Source of the DNA: Sphingomonas sp. AX6
GTDB lineage: Bacteria > Pseudomonadota > Alphaproteobacteria > Sphingomonadales > Sphingomonadaceae
Assembly: GCF_902506605.1 (NCBI RefSeq)
Contig: NZ_LR733979.1
Location: 1,906,008 to 1,970,007 of the forward strand
Direction: 5' to 3'
Length of the DNA stretch: 64,000 bases
Below, one piece after another: positions 22,400 through 33,166 of this stretch. The stretch's first letter is position 1. Each line of letters opens with the position of its first letter. The position numbers and the translations under genes are program-made. A model generated the notes under the pieces. It saw nothing but the letters and a program-made list of their open reading frames with translations, made no database searches and was not told the origin of the DNA.

Positions 22400-25327
22400 A
22401 TGCGGTCCACTTTACGCTACAAGCTGCTGGCGTCTGCAGTTCTGCTTGGCACCACAGTCGCAACGCCCGCACTCGCGCAAGATACGCCAGCGACGAGCGG
22501 TACGGTTCTCGCTGATGAGCAAGACGTAGCTCAGGACGAAGGCTCCATCGTGGTTACCGGTTCGCGCATCCGTCGCGCTGACATCACGTCGACGAGCCCG
22601 CTGGCCGTTGTCGCCAGCGAAGAGTTCGAGCTTTCGGGTACGGTCAACGTCGAGAACGTGATCAACACCTTGCCCCAGGTTATTCCGGGCTCCACGTCCT
22701 TCTCGAACAACCCGGGTGGCGGCGTATCGACGCTAAACCTGCGCGGTCTCGGCGATCAGCGCACCCTGGTTCTCGTCAACGACCGCCGTTACATGTTCTA
22801 CAGCACCGATCAGGTGGTCGATCTCAACACCATCCCCAGCTTCCTGCTGAGCGGTGTCGAAGTCGTAACCGGCGGCGGTTCGGCTGTTTACGGTTCGGAC
22901 GCACTCGCCGGCGTTGTCAACTTCCGTCTGCGCGACGACCTTGAAGGTTTGCAGGTTGGCGCGCAGTATAACATCACCGAACGTGGTGATGGCCGCCGCT
23001 TCAACGTAAATATGGCGATGGGCACGCAATTTGCCGATAACCGCGGTCACATCACGGTTTACGGCGAATACTATAACCGCGGGTCGGTTTTTGCCGGTCA
23101 GCGCGACTTTTCGCGCTTCGCCCTTGGTGATGGTGCGAATGGCTTGGTTCCGCAAGGCTCGGCAGGCGTTCCCCAGGGTCGTTTCGTTGCCTCTTCCACC
23201 ATCAACGTCGCAGGCGTAACGCGGCCGATCGGTCAGGGTACCAACTACGCCGGCGCGGGCGCGTTTTTCGGCAATCCCGGCACCAGCACGCCGTACAATG
23301 CCGCAACGGACAGCTACAACTTTGCTCCGGTGAACTATCTGATGGTTCCTCAAGAGCGCTGGATGCTCGGCGGCTACGGCGAATATGAAGTTAGCGACAA
23401 CGTTACGGCCTACACCGAAGTCAGCTTCATCAATAACCGCGTTCAGAACGAATTGGCAGCGACGCCAATCACACAGAACGTGGATTTCCAACTTGGAGCA
23501 ATCCAGGGCCTGGTTTCGGCAGCTGATTTCGCCCAGCTTCAGACCATCGCCGGACGTCAGCAGGCTGCGATCGCAGCCGCAGCCGCAGCAGGCGTTGCCA
23601 ATCCGTTCGGCGCGTTCACGGCGGGCACTGGTCAGTTCGGTGCGCTGCAGCCCGGATCGGTCCGTCTGCAGGTCAATACCCGCACCACGGCGATCAACGC
23701 ACGTAACGTCGAAGATGACCGCAATGCATATCGCGTTTTGGGTGGCCTGCGCGGTAACATCACCGGGGACATCAACTACGACGCATATTATATGTATTCG
23801 CGTACGCGGAACTCGTCGATCCAGCTCGGTAACGTATCGCGCAGCGCCTTCACGCGTCTCGCCGCGAATGGCACCTGCAACGTCTTCGGCGAGAATCAGC
23901 TGAGCGACAATTGTATCAACCAGATCTCGATCCTTGCCCAAAACGGCAACGTTTCGGAGCTGGAAGTTGCGCAGGCGAGCGTCAACGGCCCGCTGTTCAC
24001 GCTGCCGACCTCGGACGTCCCGGTCCAGTTCGCAGCTGGTGTCGAATGGCGTCGCATGGGTAGCCGGTTCATTCCGGACACCGCGCTCTCGTCGGGCGAC
24101 GTGGTTGGCTTCAATGCCGGTCAGCCGACAGAAGGATCGTACACCGCACGCGAAGTGTTCGGCGAATTGAACGTGCCGCTGGTTCGCGACAACTTCATCC
24201 ATAGCCTGGAACTCGACGGGTCGTTCCGTTACTCGGATTACTCGCTCGACGCGGTTGGTGGGGTTTGGGCCTATGCAGGCGGTGTCCGCTTTGCACCGAT
24301 CCAGGACATCACGTTCCGCGGTCAGTATCAGCGTGCAATTCGCGCACCGAACGTCGGTGAATTGTTCGGTGGTCAGTCGGTGGGCTTCCCGCCAGCGACC
24401 GATCCCTGCGCCACGCCGGCGGCCGCTGCTGGTGGCACGCTGCGAGATCTCTGTCTCGCAACGGGCGTTCCGGCGTCGAACGTTGGCCAGGCCTTCCTTC
24501 AGCCTAACGCTCAGATCCAGGGCTCATTTGGCGGCAACCCGAACCTGACCGAAGAAACGGCTGATACATGGACCGCAGGCGTAATCCTGCAGCCACGCTT
24601 CATTCCCGGACTGACGGTTCAGGTCGATTACTATAACATCCAGATCGACGACGCGATTGCCGTCGCCGGTGGCGGTGTCGATAACATTCTGAACCTCTGC
24701 TATAACACCATTCAGGACGCCAATAGCGCGCTCTGCGGTCTGATCTCGCGCGATACGCAGGGGATCATCTCAGGCCCGCCGTTCGTTGTTCAGGCAACCA
24801 ACGCCAACCTCGCCTCGCTCGAAGTCGAAGGCATCGACTTCACGGTCGACTATTCGCGGCAGCTTGGTTTCGGCCTGATGGGCGAAGACTCGCGGGTGAG
24901 CTTCAACTTCCTCGGTACCTACACGATGAAGAACAACTTCACGCCGCTGGTGGACCTGCCGGACGATGTGGTCGAGTGCGCCGGGCTGTATGGCCTGACC
25001 TGTGGGAACCCGACGCCTGAATGGAAGTGGACGAGCCGCTTGTCCTGGTTGGATGGCCCGCTGACGACTAGCATCCGCTGGCGCCATGTTGGGGCGGTCG
25101 AAGCCGACGGAAACTACTTCATCAGTGAACTTGACTCCTATGACCTGTTCGATCTTACCTTTGGCTTTAATGTCACTGACAATTTCAGCATGAATGTGGG
25201 TGTCAACAACATCTTCGACAAGCAGCCGTTCATCATTGGTGCGGGTGCAGAACAGAGCAATACTTACCCAGGCACGTATGATGTGCTGGGCCGTGATTTC
25301 TTCGTATCGGCACAGCTGCGTTTCTGA
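22400..25327 (+). CDS. TonB-dependent outer membrane receptor (locus 2)
   Basis: 975 residues. Signal peptide MRSTLRYKLLASAVLLGTT ending near ALAQ, plug motif EGSIVVTGSRIRRAD, plug domain with GGGSAVYGSDALAGVVNF, barrel, and C-terminal FFVSAQLRF. ATG 22400 was chosen because the signal peptide begins there and aagggg lies upstream. The longer reading from 22181 covers the promoter. Its plug is strongly similar to that of the receptor at 8257-11499, and both neighbour sets of 2OG-Fe(II) oxygenases. Ligand unknown. Confidence 0.93.
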   Translation: MRSTLRYKLLASAVLLGTTVATPALAQDTPATSGTVLADEQDVAQDEGSIVVTGSRIRRADITSTSPLAVVASEEFELSGTVNVENVINTLPQVIPGSTSFSNNPGGGVSTLNLRGLGDQRTLVLVNDRRYMFYSTDQVVDLNTIPSFLLSGVEVVTGGGSAVYGSDALAGVVNFRLRDDLEGLQVGAQYNITERGDGRRFNVNMAMGTQFADNRGHITVYGEYYNRGSVFAGQRDFSRFALGDGANGLVPQGSAGVPQGRFVASSTINVAGVTRPIGQGTNYAGAGAFFGNPGTSTPYNAATDSYNFAPVNYLMVPQERWMLGGYGEYEVSDNVTAYTEVSFINNRVQNELAATPITQNVDFQLGAIQGLVSAADFAQLQTIAGRQQAAIAAAAAAGVANPFGAFTAGTGQFGALQPGSVRLQVNTRTTAINARNVEDDRNAYRVLGGLRGNITGDINYDAYYMYSRTRNSSIQLGNVSRSAFTRLAANGTCNVFGENQLSDNCINQISILAQNGNVSELEVAQASVNGPLFTLPTSDVPVQFAAGVEWRRMGSRFIPDTALSSGDVVGFNAGQPTEGSYTAREVFGELNVPLVRDNFIHSLELDGSFRYSDYSLDAVGGVWAYAGGVRFAPIQDITFRGQYQRAIRAPNVGELFGGQSVGFPPATDPCATPAAAAGGTLRDLCLATGVPASNVGQAFLQPNAQIQGSFGGNPNLTEETADTWTAGVILQPRFIPGLTVQVDYYNIQIDDAIAVAGGGVDNILNLCYNTIQDANSALCGLISRDTQGIISGPPFVVQATNANLASLEVEGIDFTVDYSRQLGFGLMGEDSRVSFNFLGTYTMKNNFTPLVDLPDDVVECAGLYGLTCGNPTPEWKWTSRLSWLDGPLTTSIRWRHVGAVEADGNYFISELDSYDLFDLTFGFNVTDNFSMNVGVNNIFDKQPFIIGAGAEQSNTYPGTYDVLGRDFFVSAQLRF

Positions 25328-25351
25328 TCGAAACAGTTAGAATGAAAATCG

Positions 25352-25380
25352 AAACGGCGGGTCGAAAGGCCCGCCGTTTT
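25352..25380 (+). terminator. Rho-independent terminator of the receptor gene
   Basis: Stem aaacggcggg / cccgccgttt with loop tcgaaagg, followed by T residues, 25 bp after the stop codon. As the stem carries A and T runs on both sides, it may also act on the convergent transcript. Confidence 0.85.
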
Positions 25381-25462
25381 CATGTGTACCCCGGGGAAAT
25401 TGGATCGTTGCCGCAGCGCCGCAATTCAAATGCGGGACGATCAGGACCGGCGCGCCGCCCTC

Positions 25463-27133
25463 TCAGGCTAGGGCGACATCGAATGCCAAGCTCAATCGCT
25501 TTCCACCGTCGAAACGCTGCGTGCCATGGTAAAGCGTGCTGGGAAAAAACACGCAATGCCCTGGGGTTGGCACGATACGGGCCATCGGCGGAAGGTCGAG
25601 ACGAAGGTCCGGTGGCGAACGGCCAAGTTCCAGCACACCGGCAGAAGGATTGCTGGCGTCATGTCGCGGCACAATCAGATGGGCCGCCGAGGACACAAGG
25701 CCAAGGGGATGGATGTGTTCGGTATGGCGTCCGTGACCCGTCAATCGGATCGACCAACTTCCCACCACGCGCCAAAGGTCATCGCGATGTCGAAGCAGAG
25801 GGTGGGCGATGTCGGTCGGCGGGAGCGCAGTGCGATAGCGCGCGATTGCTGCCTCGATGCTTTTGGAAAGCAATGCGATTTGGCGTTCGGTGCGATCGAA
25901 CAAGCCGCCCCAGGTCTGTGTCCCGTCGCGCACCGATTGCCCCACCGGCAGGTTGGCATGGTCGTGCAACCGGTCCAGCAGCCCGACAATGTCATTATAA
26001 TCCGCTGCATCGATCGATAAGGGCTGGATGCCGATCAAGCCCTGTTGCCCATGCAACCATGTATGACGCGGGTCTTCCAGCAGTCGCCAGGTCAAGTCAC
26101 GAAGTGCCCATGCCGAGATATTGCCAGGCTGGCTTCTCAACACGGTGTCGAGGAGCGCGTCGGCATCGGCAGGCTGTCGAAGCCGTAATCGGTGCCGCGC
26201 TTCTTGCAGGCGACGATGATCCGTATCGAGCGACAGGGTAGCAAAAATGGCATCGGCGCGCTCGTCGTCGCCTGCTTCACCTGCGTGGACAGCTTCGATC
26301 AATGCGAAGTCCGGATTCTCTGGAAATCTTAGCCGGGCCGCAGCCGCTATTTGGGCGGCATCGATGAATCGATCGACACCGGCCAGCATGCGGCACCAGG
26401 ATCGGTATATTTCAGGCTCACCGCTTTGTCGGCGGACGGATTCGGTATAATGGTCGCAGAACGTCGCTCGTTCGCCTGCCGACCATCGTTGTTGTGCCAA
26501 TAGTTCCAGAGCGGCAACCCAGCCAGGCACCTGATCAACCAATGATTGAGTAATGGATCTGGCTCCCGCCGCATCCCCCTCGATCTCCATGGCTTGCGAC
26601 TGACCTAGCCAGATCTCTGCGTTGTTTGCTTCGACCGATAGCGCGTGTCGATATCGTGCGACCGTTCCAGGCTCGCCACGTTCAAGCGCCATTCGAGCGC
26701 GCCCATGCAGGGCTCGGGAATGCTGAGGCTGGATCGCGAGACAGCGATCGTAGCTCTGGGCTGCAGCGGCCAGATTTCCACTATCGCGTTCGATCCCCGC
26801 ACGTGTCGACCAGTAGCGGGCATCCTTGGACAGCAGCGTCTCGCTCGATTGCAGCGACTTGAGCGCCTCCGAGCCACGACCAAGCGCAGACAGGCTGACC
26901 GCCCGGTTGACGATCGCTTCGCCGTAGGCTTGCGACTGTCCAACGGCGCGATCGAAATAGCCAAGTGCGACGATATGATCGCGCCGACGGGCATGGAAAC
27001 TGCCCGCGCTGTTCGAAAGCGCTGCATCGTTCGGATGCGCATCGACCGCGTTACGAAAAAGCGCCGCCGCATCATCGAAGCGACTCGCACGTTCCGCTGC
27101 AATCGCTGCCTCCCGCATGGTTGCAGCCGACAT
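25463..27133 (-). CDS. TPR protein with C-terminal 2OG-Fe(II) oxygenase domain
   Basis: 556 residues. Residues 1 to about 350 are TPR helices (for example RFDDAAALFRNAVDAHPND, NLAAAAQSYDRCLAIQPQHS). The C-terminal ~200 residues resemble the putative 2OG-Fe(II) oxygenase family with an HIHP motif: HTEHIHPLGLVSS (H473, H475), distal H536 in FFPSTLYHGTQ, and R546 in GKRLSLAFD. ATG 27133 follows the stop of the upstream oxygenase by two bases, so the two are co-translated. No signal peptide. The TPR array suggests a protein substrate or partner. Function not known. Confidence 0.83.
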   Translation of the reverse strand: MSAATMREAAIAAERASRFDDAAALFRNAVDAHPNDAALSNSAGSFHARRRDHIVALGYFDRAVGQSQAYGEAIVNRAVSLSALGRGSEALKSLQSSETLLSKDARYWSTRAGIERDSGNLAAAAQSYDRCLAIQPQHSRALHGRARMALERGEPGTVARYRHALSVEANNAEIWLGQSQAMEIEGDAAGARSITQSLVDQVPGWVAALELLAQQRWSAGERATFCDHYTESVRRQSGEPEIYRSWCRMLAGVDRFIDAAQIAAAARLRFPENPDFALIEAVHAGEAGDDERADAIFATLSLDTDHRRLQEARHRLRLRQPADADALLDTVLRSQPGNISAWALRDLTWRLLEDPRHTWLHGQQGLIGIQPLSIDAADYNDIVGLLDRLHDHANLPVGQSVRDGTQTWGGLFDRTERQIALLSKSIEAAIARYRTALPPTDIAHPLLRHRDDLWRVVGSWSIRLTGHGRHTEHIHPLGLVSSAAHLIVPRHDASNPSAGVLELGRSPPDLRLDLPPMARIVPTPGHCVFFPSTLYHGTQRFDGGKRLSLAFDVALA

Positions 27134-27135
27134 CG

Positions 27136-27867
27136 TCACCGATCGCGAAACCAGCCGGTGATCGCAAACCGGCCCATCGGTGCGAACGGGGGAACGTAGC
27201 TGACATTGTGAAGCTGGGGTACGCGCAACAGGTTGAGCGCGTTGAACCGCGGACGCCAGCCCTGAACGATGTCGCCATCCTGATCGAAGAAATTGAGGTA
27301 GCCTCCCCAGTCGGGCTTCCATTCGGGATCGGCGAAGTTGAGGACATAGGCGACCTGCCACCCTTCTGCGACATGGCTGTCGTTATGGATGGACAGGAAG
27401 TCGCCTGGCGCGAAGCAGGTGGCCTGCGCATCCGCCTTGATCAGGTTCGGCAACCCCGTGATACCTCGCACTAGATCCAGAAACGGCTCGGCATTGATAT
27501 ATTCGAGCAGCAGGTCGTGCGGGCCATCGGGTGCCCAGCGTTCGAGATAGGCGTCGAGGATCGGATACTGACTGAAACGCACGCCATACTCCCCGGCTGC
27601 GGCCGTGCGGTGTATCTCGGTCGCTATATCGCGGCGCTGGTCGAGGGGGGCGATCCGCAATGCCTCTTGTCGCATTTTGACGGGTGATTGACCTTCGACC
27701 TTATAGGCAAAACCCCACGGGGTTTCGCGTTGCAGGATTCCACGGATGGTGTTTGCGGTTTCGTTGGTCAGCACGTCGCGCACCTGCACGCGACCGTAGC
27801 GTGCGAAACCCGCGGCCAAGGTAGGACGATCGAGTGCCGGATTGATCTCGAAAAGTTTCTGGCTCAT
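27136..27867 (-). CDS. 2OG-Fe(II) oxygenase
   Basis: 243 residues from ATG 27867. Iron triad H161-x-D163 (GDFLSIHNDSH) and H220 (VPQLHNVSYV), and the 2-oxoglutarate arginine R233 (GRFAITGWFR). This is the Tpa1/prolyl-hydroxylase-like 2OG oxygenase type. It heads a two-gene unit with the TPR oxygenase. It is a paralogue of the divergent gene next to it: both share INP/LNP at the N-terminus, PGDFL, WGG, P-x-FN-x-L, VP-QLH and ITGW at the same spacing. Confidence 0.87.
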   Translation of the reverse strand: MSQKLFEINPALDRPTLAAGFARYGRVQVRDVLTNETANTIRGILQRETPWGFAYKVEGQSPVKMRQEALRIAPLDQRRDIATEIHRTAAAGEYGVRFSQYPILDAYLERWAPDGPHDLLLEYINAEPFLDLVRGITGLPNLIKADAQATCFAPGDFLSIHNDSHVAEGWQVAYVLNFADPEWKPDWGGYLNFFDQDGDIVQGWRPRFNALNLLRVPQLHNVSYVPPFAPMGRFAITGWFRDR

Positions 27868-27939
27868 CCGTCGAACTCGATCCGCAGTGATTAGGCGTGC
27901 TCTTTCGCAGCATAACGAAAAGTGCAATGGGTGAACGCT

Positions 27940-28659
27940 GTGAAGCGAACCGACTTTGCCCTGAATCCATCACTCGATGCAAATGCGCTGGCCCGGCGAT
28001 ATGCCGAAAATGGCCGCGTCCGGATTGCCGATTTTCTGTGCGCGGACGTCGTCACTCGGCTCGCGTGCAATCTTCGGGAGCGCACCGACTGGCATTGGGT
28101 GATGAACAGCGGCGACAAGGTGTTCGAAGTGACGCGCGATGCGCGGGCGGCCCTTTCGGGCGATCAGCTCCGCGCGCTCGACGATGCAACCTATGCGACG
28201 GCGCGGTCGGGGTTCCAGTATCGGTTCGAGACGCTTCGCGTGCCCGATGATGATGCCGAGCGGGCGACGAGCGATGACATGCTGGCCGCGTTCGCCGCTT
28301 GGCTGTCTTCACCCGAACCGCTGGCGTTGTTGAGACGAATCACGGGCGCCGACGCGATTGATTTCGCCGATATGCAGGCGACGGCCTACGGCCCCGGCGA
28401 TTTCCTGACCGCGCATGACGACGCGGTGGCGGGCAAGCGGCGTCATGCCGCTTATGTGCTGGGCCTCAATTCGACCTGGCGGACCGAATGGGGTGGGTTG
28501 CTGCTGTTCCACGAGCCAGATGACAGCATTCAGGGCCGGGTGCCCGCGTTCAACACGCTCGACCTGTTTTCAGTGCCCCAGTTGCATAGCGTGTCCGAGG
28601 TGACGCGCGCCGCCGCCAACCGGCGATATTCGATCACCGGATGGTTGCGGTCGCGCTGA
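27940..28659 (+). CDS. 2OG-Fe(II) oxygenase, paralogue of the divergent neighbour
   Basis: 239 residues from GTG 27940. This start aligns residue by residue with the neighbour's N-terminus, while GTG codons at 27922 and 27931 are alternatives. Triad H159-x-D161 (GDFLTAHDDA), H216 (VPQLHSVSE) and R229 (RRYSITGWLR). Same subfamily as the product of 27136-27867. The two genes are divergent across about 70 bp, as after a local inverted duplication. It ends 6 bp from the convergent clpB stop. No signal peptide. Confidence 0.85.
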   Translation: MKRTDFALNPSLDANALARRYAENGRVRIADFLCADVVTRLACNLRERTDWHWVMNSGDKVFEVTRDARAALSGDQLRALDDATYATARSGFQYRFETLRVPDDDAERATSDDMLAAFAAWLSSPEPLALLRRITGADAIDFADMQATAYGPGDFLTAHDDAVAGKRRHAAYVLGLNSTWRTEWGGLLLFHEPDDSIQGRVPAFNTLDLFSVPQLHSVSEVTRAAANRRYSITGWLRSR

Positions 28660-28665
28660 CGTTGG

Positions 28666-31245
<2,580 letters not shown>

Positions 31246-31278
31246 GATCCACCCTGTTTGAGAGCGACTGCATTTAAT

Positions 31279-31294
31279 GTTGCAATCCTGCAAC
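31279..31294. promoter_or_regulatory. Palindrome upstream of clpB (gttgca-4-tgcaac)
   Basis: A perfect 6-bp inverted repeat with a 4-bp spacer lies 34 bp before the clpB start and just after the tetR stop. It could be an operator for the adjacent TetR protein or part of a clpB promoter. Only the symmetry supports this. Confidence 0.35.
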
Positions 31295-31313
31295 ACAAGT
31301 GCGGCAGAGATGT

Positions 31314-31907
31314 TCAGATTCGCAGCCGGCGAACGACCGCTTCGATGGGGGGCAGATTGTCGCGCGGCACCGCTCCGTCAAGCGCCAGTCTGGCATAGCC
31401 GTGAACGATCGACCAGGCGGCAACGATGTCGGTCGGATCGGGCGGCGTGCCGGTGATGCGACCCACTGCCTGCGCCAGGGGATCGAACGCGCGATCGGCA
31501 ACGGCTAGAAATCCGGGTGCTTCGCGGTCCAGCATGGGGCGCCGCCACATCAGGTCGAACAACGCCGGACGGGCAAAGGCGAACGCGACATAGGCCGCGC
31601 CCATCGCCTGAAGGTCGGCGACCGGGTCGTCGCTGGGGGCTAGGTGTTCCATCGCCTCTGCCAGCCCGGCAAAGCCCCGCGCGGCTAGCGCCGTCAATAG
31701 TCCGCGCGCATCGCCGAAATGATGGGCGGGTGCCGCCGGAGAAACGCCTGCCCGCCGCGCGCATTCGCGTAATGAAAAGCCGTCCAGTCCGCGCTCGCCG
31801 ATCACTGCTTCGGCTGCGTCGAGCAATGCGTCGCGTAGCGCCCCATGATGATAGCGCGGCTTCGTCTTGACACTGTTTAGATCGTCGTTCATCTTCAATC
31901 TATACAT
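31314..31907 (-). CDS. TetR-family transcriptional regulator
   Basis: 197 residues. N-terminal TetR helix-turn-helix ([44 protein letters not shown]), C-terminal ligand-binding domain of the WHG type ([25 protein letters not shown]). ATG 31907 is used. TTG 31913 and ATG 31892 are alternatives and none has a strong ribosome binding site. It is divergent from a two-gene membrane-protein unit with 21 bp between starts, so that unit is its most probable target. Confidence 0.88.
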   Translation of the reverse strand: MYRLKMNDDLNSVKTKPRYHHGALRDALLDAAEAVIGERGLDGFSLRECARRAGVSPAAPAHHFGDARGLLTALAARGFAGLAEAMEHLAPSDDPVADLQAMGAAYVAFAFARPALFDLMWRRPMLDREAPGFLAVADRAFDPLAQAVGRITGTPPDPTDIVAAWSIVHGYARLALDGAVPRDNLPPIEAVVRRLRI

Positions 31908-31928
31908 CGTCAAGATGAGAGTAGAAAG

Positions 31929-32366
31929 ATGGATATGTGGTTTTCGATCGCCAACTTGGCCACGCTGTGCGGCTGGGCGTTGCTGATCGCGACGGTGTTT
32001 TCCGAACGCCTGCGCGCGCCAGGCTGGGCGATTGCCGGTCGCTGGTTGCCCGCCGCCTTTGCTGTCACCTATCTGGCGCTGATCGCGACGAGCCTGTGGG
32101 GTGGGGACGGCGACGGTGGCGGCGGGTTCGATTCGCTAGGATCGGTTCGCGCCCTGTTTGGCGACGACCGGGCGTTGATGGCGGGCTGGCTCCATTACCT
32201 AGCCTTCGATCTCTTTGTCGGACGCTGGATCGCCGAGCGCGGCGTGGCGCGGGGTCGGTCGCCCGTCCTGCTGATCCCGGCGATGCTGCTGACCTTTTTG
32301 CTCGGCCCGGTCGGGCTGCTCGCGGCCTTGCTGCTGGGACTGTTCAAGCGTGGGGAGGCAGGGTGA
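31929..32366 (+). CDS. ABA4-like integral membrane protein
   Basis: 145 residues with about four membrane segments (FSIANLATLCGWALLIATVF, WLPAAFAVTYLALIATS, GWLHYLAFDLFVGRWIAERG, LLIPAMLLTFLLGPVGLLAA). The pattern W-x-H-Y-L-A-F-D-L-F-V-G-x-W matches the ABA4-like family (DUF4281), named after a plant protein needed for neoxanthin. The bacterial role is unknown. The ATG has gaaagatgg upstream. It is divergent from a TetR gene and overlaps the next gene. Confidence 0.85.
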   Translation: MDMWFSIANLATLCGWALLIATVFSERLRAPGWAIAGRWLPAAFAVTYLALIATSLWGGDGDGGGGFDSLGSVRALFGDDRALMAGWLHYLAFDLFVGRWIAERGVARGRSPVLLIPAMLLTFLLGPVGLLAALLLGLFKRGEAG

Positions 32367-33166
32367 TGATTGGCGCGTCGCTTGCGGCGTTGGATCGACG
32401 CCAGCCGTTGCTTACGCGGTTCGGGCTGCTCCTGCTCGGCCTGTCGCTGGTCACCGCGATGCTCCAATGGGTCGATCCGCGGTTGTTCATGGGACAGCCG
32501 ACTTGGGCAAAGCCGACGCGCTTCCTTCTTTCGGTGGGCTTCTTCGCGTCGACTGCGGCTTGGTTCATTGGCGATGTGTGCGAAGACTTGCGGCAGGGGC
32601 GATTGCTGCGCGCGACCGCATGGGCGCTGGTGGCAACGGGCGCGTACGAAGTCTTCTACATCGCCTATCGCGCTGCGCTTGGGCAGGCGTCGCATTTCAA
32701 TTTCGACACGCCCTGGACGGCGCTGGGCTATGCGCTGATGGGGATCGGCGCGGTGGTGCTGGTCGCAACGTCGCTGCCGATCGCGTGGCGCGTCTGGCAC
32801 CAGCCACGCCCCGGCCTGTCACCGCATTATCGCCTGGCGGTGGTGATGGGGCTGGTACTGACGGTTTTGCTGGGGGGCGTGCTCGGTGGCTATATGAGCG
32901 CGACCGGCGCGCATGACGTCGGCGCGCGTGGGGGGACTCTGGCGATGACGGGCTGGAACCGGACGGGCGGCGATCTGCGCGTCGCCCATTTTCTGGGGTT
33001 GCACGCGTCGCAGATCCTGCCCGTCGCCGCGATCGTGATCGGGGTGGTTCTGCCGCGCGGGCGACAAATGGCGGTGGCGGTCGTCGCCGCGCTGGTCGTC
33101 GCGGCGACGCTGTTCGCCTTCACGCAGGCCGTGTCCGGCCGCCCGTTCCTGCCGTCAATCGGCTGA
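32366..33166 (+). CDS. Multi-pass membrane protein of unknown function
   Basis: 266 residues with about seven hydrophobic segments. The start overlaps the upstream stop codon (tgATG), with gggaggcaggg before it. Motifs: PTWAKPTRFLLSVGFFAS and DLRVAHFLGLHASQ, with conserved-looking histidines in the C-terminal half that could bind a cofactor. It is co-transcribed with the ABA4-like gene and probably controlled by the divergent TetR. Its 3' end overlaps the convergent peptidase gene by 12 bp. Not assigned to a named family. Confidence 0.75.
   Translation: MIGASLAALDRRQPLLTRFGLLLLGLSLVTAMLQWVDPRLFMGQPTWAKPTRFLLSVGFFASTAAWFIGDVCEDLRQGRLLRATAWALVATGAYEVFYIAYRAALGQASHFNFDTPWTALGYALMGIGAVVLVATSLPIAWRVWHQPRPGLSPHYRLAVVMGLVLTVLLGGVLGGYMSATGAHDVGARGGTLAMTGWNRTGGDLRVAHFLGLHASQILPVAAIVIGVVLPRGRQMAVAVVAALVVAATLFAFTQAVSGRPFLPSIG

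Noticed and set aside
31246..31313. Heat-shock sigma promoter of clpB
   Set aside because: A weak cttg-type element exists on the minus strand but no CCCCAT-like -10 could be matched with proper spacing.
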